From contig JBGSJV010000121.1 of NCBI GenBank assembly GCA_041741535.1, forward strand, positions 16,556-80,555: DNA of 64,000 nt, written 5' to 3'. Below, piece by piece: positions 61,724 through 64,000 of this stretch. The stretch's first letter is position 1; every line of letters begins with the position of its first letter. Under the pieces are notes generated by a model. That model did no database searches. It was not told the origin of the DNA and was given only the letters and a program-made list of their open reading frames with translations. Source of the stretch: M30B19 sp041741535 (lineage in GTDB: Bacteria; Planctomycetota; Planctomycetia; Pirellulales; Pirellulaceae). A program made the position numbers and the translations under genes.

Positions 61724-62218
61724 GTGTCGGAAGTTGGTCCAGATAGCGAAGTATTTGAAGTCAATCGCATCAAAAGCCTCATCAAATTGATGCGAGAAAA
61801 CGACCTGAACGAAATCGATCTGAAGCACGGCGAACGACGAATTCGCCTCCGCAAGGGAGATCTCCCGACGCAGATGATCGTCGGTGCCCCTTCGTATGCT
61901 CCGCAACATTATGCCCCCGCTCCGGCTCCCGCGGCTGCGCCAGCGGCAACGGCCCAGGCGCCCGCGGTCGACGATGACGCGAACGCCCAATTTATCAAGA
62001 GCCCTATGGTCGGCACGTTCTATAGCAAGCCAAACCCCGAAGCCAAACCGTACGTTCAGGTTGGGGATCAAGTCACCGCCGAAACGATCGTCTGCCAGAT
62101 CGAAGCCATGAAAATGTTCAGCGAAATTCCGGCTGGTGTGAGTGGCACGATCAAGGCCGTCTTGGTCAAGAACCAAGAAGCGGTCGACGTCAACAAACCG
62201 CTTTTCAAAATCGTGTAG
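61724..62218 (+). CDS. accB: Biotin carboxyl carrier protein of acetyl-CoA carboxylase
   Basis: The start is GTG 61724 with AGGAG 7 nt upstream, giving 164 residues. The N-terminal helical part (VNRIKSLIKLMRENDLNEIDLKHGERRIRLRKG) is followed by a Pro/Ala linker (about 55-80) and the biotinyl domain, with the biotin-accepting K130 in EAMKM and the thumb region typical of AccB. It carries carboxybiotin between AccC and the carboxyltransferase, whose genes (accA, accD) are not in the window. accC follows 63 bp later. Confidence 0.96.
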   Translation: MSEVGPDSEVFEVNRIKSLIKLMRENDLNEIDLKHGERRIRLRKGDLPTQMIVGAPSYAPQHYAPAPAPAAAPAATAQAPAVDDDANAQFIKSPMVGTFYSKPNPEAKPYVQVGDQVTAETIVCQIEAMKMFSEIPAGVSGTIKAVLVKNQEAVDVNKPLFKIV

Positions 62219-62281
62219 TTGTTCCAGCGCGTTGTATCCCTGAAACGGGGACGATTTTCGATACTTCTTAGCGGATCAAAC

Positions 62282-63634
62282 ATGTTTAAAAGAATCTTGA
62301 TTGCCAATCGCGGAGAGATTGCGCTCCGCATCATTCGCGCCTGCAAGGAAATGGGGATTGAAACAGTCGCCATTTTTTCTGAAGGCGACCGCGGCGCTGC
62401 CTACCTGGACTTGGCCGACCAAGCTTTTTGCGTGGGCGGGGCTCGTAGCCACGAAAGCTACTTGAAGATCACTCAGATCATTGCTGCCGCCGAAGTGAGC
62501 GGTGCCGAGGCCATTCATCCTGGGTTTGGATTCTTGTCCGAAAATGCTCACTTCAATGAAGTATGCCGCGACTGCAAAATCGAGTTCATCGGGCCGTCAC
62601 CAAAAGCGATGTTGTCACTGGGCGACAAAAACACGGCTCGCTCCCTGGCCATCACGGCTCAAGTCCCTGTTGTTCCGGGCAGTGATGGTCTGATCGAAGA
62701 CGACAACCAAGCCATCGAAGTGGCGGAATCCATCGGCTATCCCGTCTTGATCAAGGCGACGGCCGGTGGCGGTGGCAAAGGCATGCGCGTCGCCGAAAGC
62801 CGCGACGTGTTGCTCACGGCTCTGCAACAAGCCAAGACGGAAGCCCAAGCCGCGTTTGGCAACGGCGGCGTGTACTTGGAAAAGTATGTCCTAAACCCTC
62901 GACACGTCGAAGTCCAAATCATCGCGGATCATCATGGCAATGTCGTTCACTTGTGGGAACGCGACTGCTCGGTACAACGTCGACACCAGAAACTGATCGA
63001 ACAATCTCCCGCTCCCAACCTGTCCGAGAAGACACGAAAAGCCATTTGTGAAGCGGCGGTGCGCATGGTCCGCGCTGCCGATTATACGAACGCTGGTACG
63101 GTCGAATTCATCGTGGACCCGAACGAGAACTTCTATTTCATTGAGGTCAACGCGCGGATTCAAGTGGAACACCCCGTAACCGAAATGGTGACCGGGATCG
63201 ACTTGATCCAACAGCAAATCCGCATCGCCGCCGGTGAACCGTTGCCATTCACTCAAGATCAGATCAAGACCCACGGCACTGCGATCGAATGCCGGATCAA
63301 CGCCGAAGATCCGCTCCGTGGTTTTATGCCGTCCGCCGGGAAAGTCACTCAGTGGATTGTGCCCGGAGGCTTGGGCGTGCGAATTGATTCTCATGTTTAT
63401 GCCGGCTATTCGGTTCCACCGTATTATGATTCGATGTTGGGCAAGTTGATTGTCCACCGCAACACTCGGGAGGAAGCCATCGCGTGCATGTTGCGTGCGT
63501 TGGAAGAATTAAAAGTCGAAGGCGTTGCAACCACCGCGGCGTTCCAAGCGGCCGTACTTCGTACCCCCGAATTCCGCGACGGCACCATCGACACGAAATG
63601 GGTCGAACGGGTGGCCTTGCAAACACTACTATAA
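62282..63634 (+). CDS. accC: Biotin carboxylase subunit of acetyl-CoA carboxylase
   Basis: From ATG 62282 the 450-residue protein begins MFKRILIANRGEIALRI, as in the family. The ATP-grasp core has the glycine loop GGGGKGMR, the segment RDCSVQRRHQKLIEQSP and the catalytic RIQVEHPVTE, followed by the C-terminal domain. It carboxylates AccB-bound biotin using ATP and bicarbonate. It is the last gene of the window; the sequence downstream is palindromic repeat. Upstream in-frame codons to 62219 are not used because the family start matches 62282. Confidence 0.97.
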   Translation: MFKRILIANRGEIALRIIRACKEMGIETVAIFSEGDRGAAYLDLADQAFCVGGARSHESYLKITQIIAAAEVSGAEAIHPGFGFLSENAHFNEVCRDCKIEFIGPSPKAMLSLGDKNTARSLAITAQVPVVPGSDGLIEDDNQAIEVAESIGYPVLIKATAGGGGKGMRVAESRDVLLTALQQAKTEAQAAFGNGGVYLEKYVLNPRHVEVQIIADHHGNVVHLWERDCSVQRRHQKLIEQSPAPNLSEKTRKAICEAAVRMVRAADYTNAGTVEFIVDPNENFYFIEVNARIQVEHPVTEMVTGIDLIQQQIRIAAGEPLPFTQDQIKTHGTAIECRINAEDPLRGFMPSAGKVTQWIVPGGLGVRIDSHVYAGYSVPPYYDSMLGKLIVHRNTREEAIACMLRALEELKVEGVATTAAFQAAVLRTPEFRDGTIDTKWVERVALQTLL

Positions 63635-64000
63635 AGCCGGCCCTCCCAACCAGCGCGGCTAACCGCAATAACCGTACGAGCAAAGCTTTGTGTGGCAATG
63701 AATTACCTTTGCCGAAGCGGTAACTGCATGAGCGGCGCGTCGGGTGTCTATGAAGAAGCTTGGCGGAAGCGGTTAACCGCATGAGCGACGCGTCGGTTGT
63801 CGATGAAGAAGCTTGGCGGAAGCGGTTAACCGCATGAGCAGAGCTTTGTGTGGGCGGGAATCCGCCCACACAATGCGCCGCTCTGCGCGTCAACCGCAAG
63901 CATGACACCTACCCCAGAACCCAATAAAATACACATGGGGACAAGGGTTCGTCATCTACTTGCGGCTAACGCGCGGAGCGACGCGGGGGGGGGTGGGGGG
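63635..64000. other. Repeat-filled end region
   Basis: After accC the remaining 366 bp hold the 52-53-bp repeat (next entry), a further AAAGCTTTGTGTGG word at 63683, and a terminal run of G. No gene was recognised. Confidence 0.5.
63714..63871 (+). repeat. 52-53-bp tandem repeat with palindromes
   Basis: Units begin with GAAGCGG at 63714, 63766 and 63819 (spacing 52 and 53 bp) and share the words GCATGAGCG, CGCGTCGG and ATGAAGAAGCTTGGCG; the third unit departs after about 20 bp. Units 2 and 3 contain the perfect palindrome GCGGTTAACCGC. The array runs into a separate hairpin, GTGTGGGCGG, loop GAAT, CCGCCCACAC (63848-63871). Confidence 0.85.

Noticed and set aside
63984..64000. G-rich tract as a functional G-quadruplex
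   Set aside because: It lies at the very end of the window and may be an assembly or sequencing edge effect; nothing around it supports a role.

Overview
The window reads as a chromosomal segment of a planctomycete, most likely a member of the Pirellulales. The evidence is a prepilin-like protein with the DUF1559 layout, a PEP-CTERM exported protein, a very cysteine-rich exported protein, DUF1573-like exported proteins, a MoxR/VWA pair, scattered genes on both strands with long repeat-filled spacers, and frequent GTG/TTG starts. No rRNA, tRNA, CRISPR array or prophage was recognised. Base composition looks even, and the accessory character comes mainly from intergenic repeats and one HUH (RAYT-type) transposase.

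Layout. 1-9.4 kb: an exported protein cut by the left edge, a five-heme cytochrome c followed by an outer-membrane barrel protein, a sulfotransferase coupled to an OmpR-type regulator, and a DHDPS/NAL-family aldolase with a C-terminal helix resembling a microcompartment targeting peptide. 9.4-11.9 kb: a RAYT transposase flanked on both sides by copies of GGGGACAGTCAC. 12.1-19.7 kb: a histidine kinase/NtrC-type regulator pair convergent with an HME-RND metal efflux pump and its adaptor. 19.7-26.5 kb: PAP2 lipoprotein, MOSC protein and MoxR/VWA pair, bracketed by two 146-bp MITE-like elements in opposite orientation. 26.7-29.5 kb: a membrane-anchored unknown and a nucleoside hydrolase-like protein lacking key residues.

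30.4-37.5 kb is the most unusual region. It is a same-strand run of exported, cysteine-containing proteins: a DUF1573-like protein, a 10-Cys protein, a MauE-like membrane protein fused to a DUF1573-like domain, and a 78-residue six-Cys protein, followed by a DUF1559 prepilin-like protein. It ends with a small membrane-anchored protein whose frame contains a TGA codon in the motif Cys-TGA-Gly-Leu-Asn-Cys. A perfect 7-bp hairpin with a GGUCU loop lies 12 nt after that TGA, closely matching the geometry of the E. coli fdhF SECIS. The two sides of the TGA align with the two sides of the CxC motif in the neighbouring MauE fusion. I interpret it as a selenoprotein gene (37102-37530) that standard gene calling would split or lose.

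37.6-64 kb: two tandem-repeat blocks; YgfZ and a LarA-like protein; a lipoprotein; the Cys-rich protein with a clear terminator; PriA; PPi-dependent phosphofructokinase; more repeats; a PEP-CTERM protein; EF-P in an operon with a beta-CASP nuclease and divergent from EpmB (EF-P lysylation); a GIY-YIG protein; a two-ATPase, two-permease ABC operon; and a housekeeping run panD - M24 peptidase - accB - accC. Here the M24 peptidase-accB-accC order resembles that of Firmicutes, with efp displaced about 8 kb. The right end holds palindromic tandem repeats.
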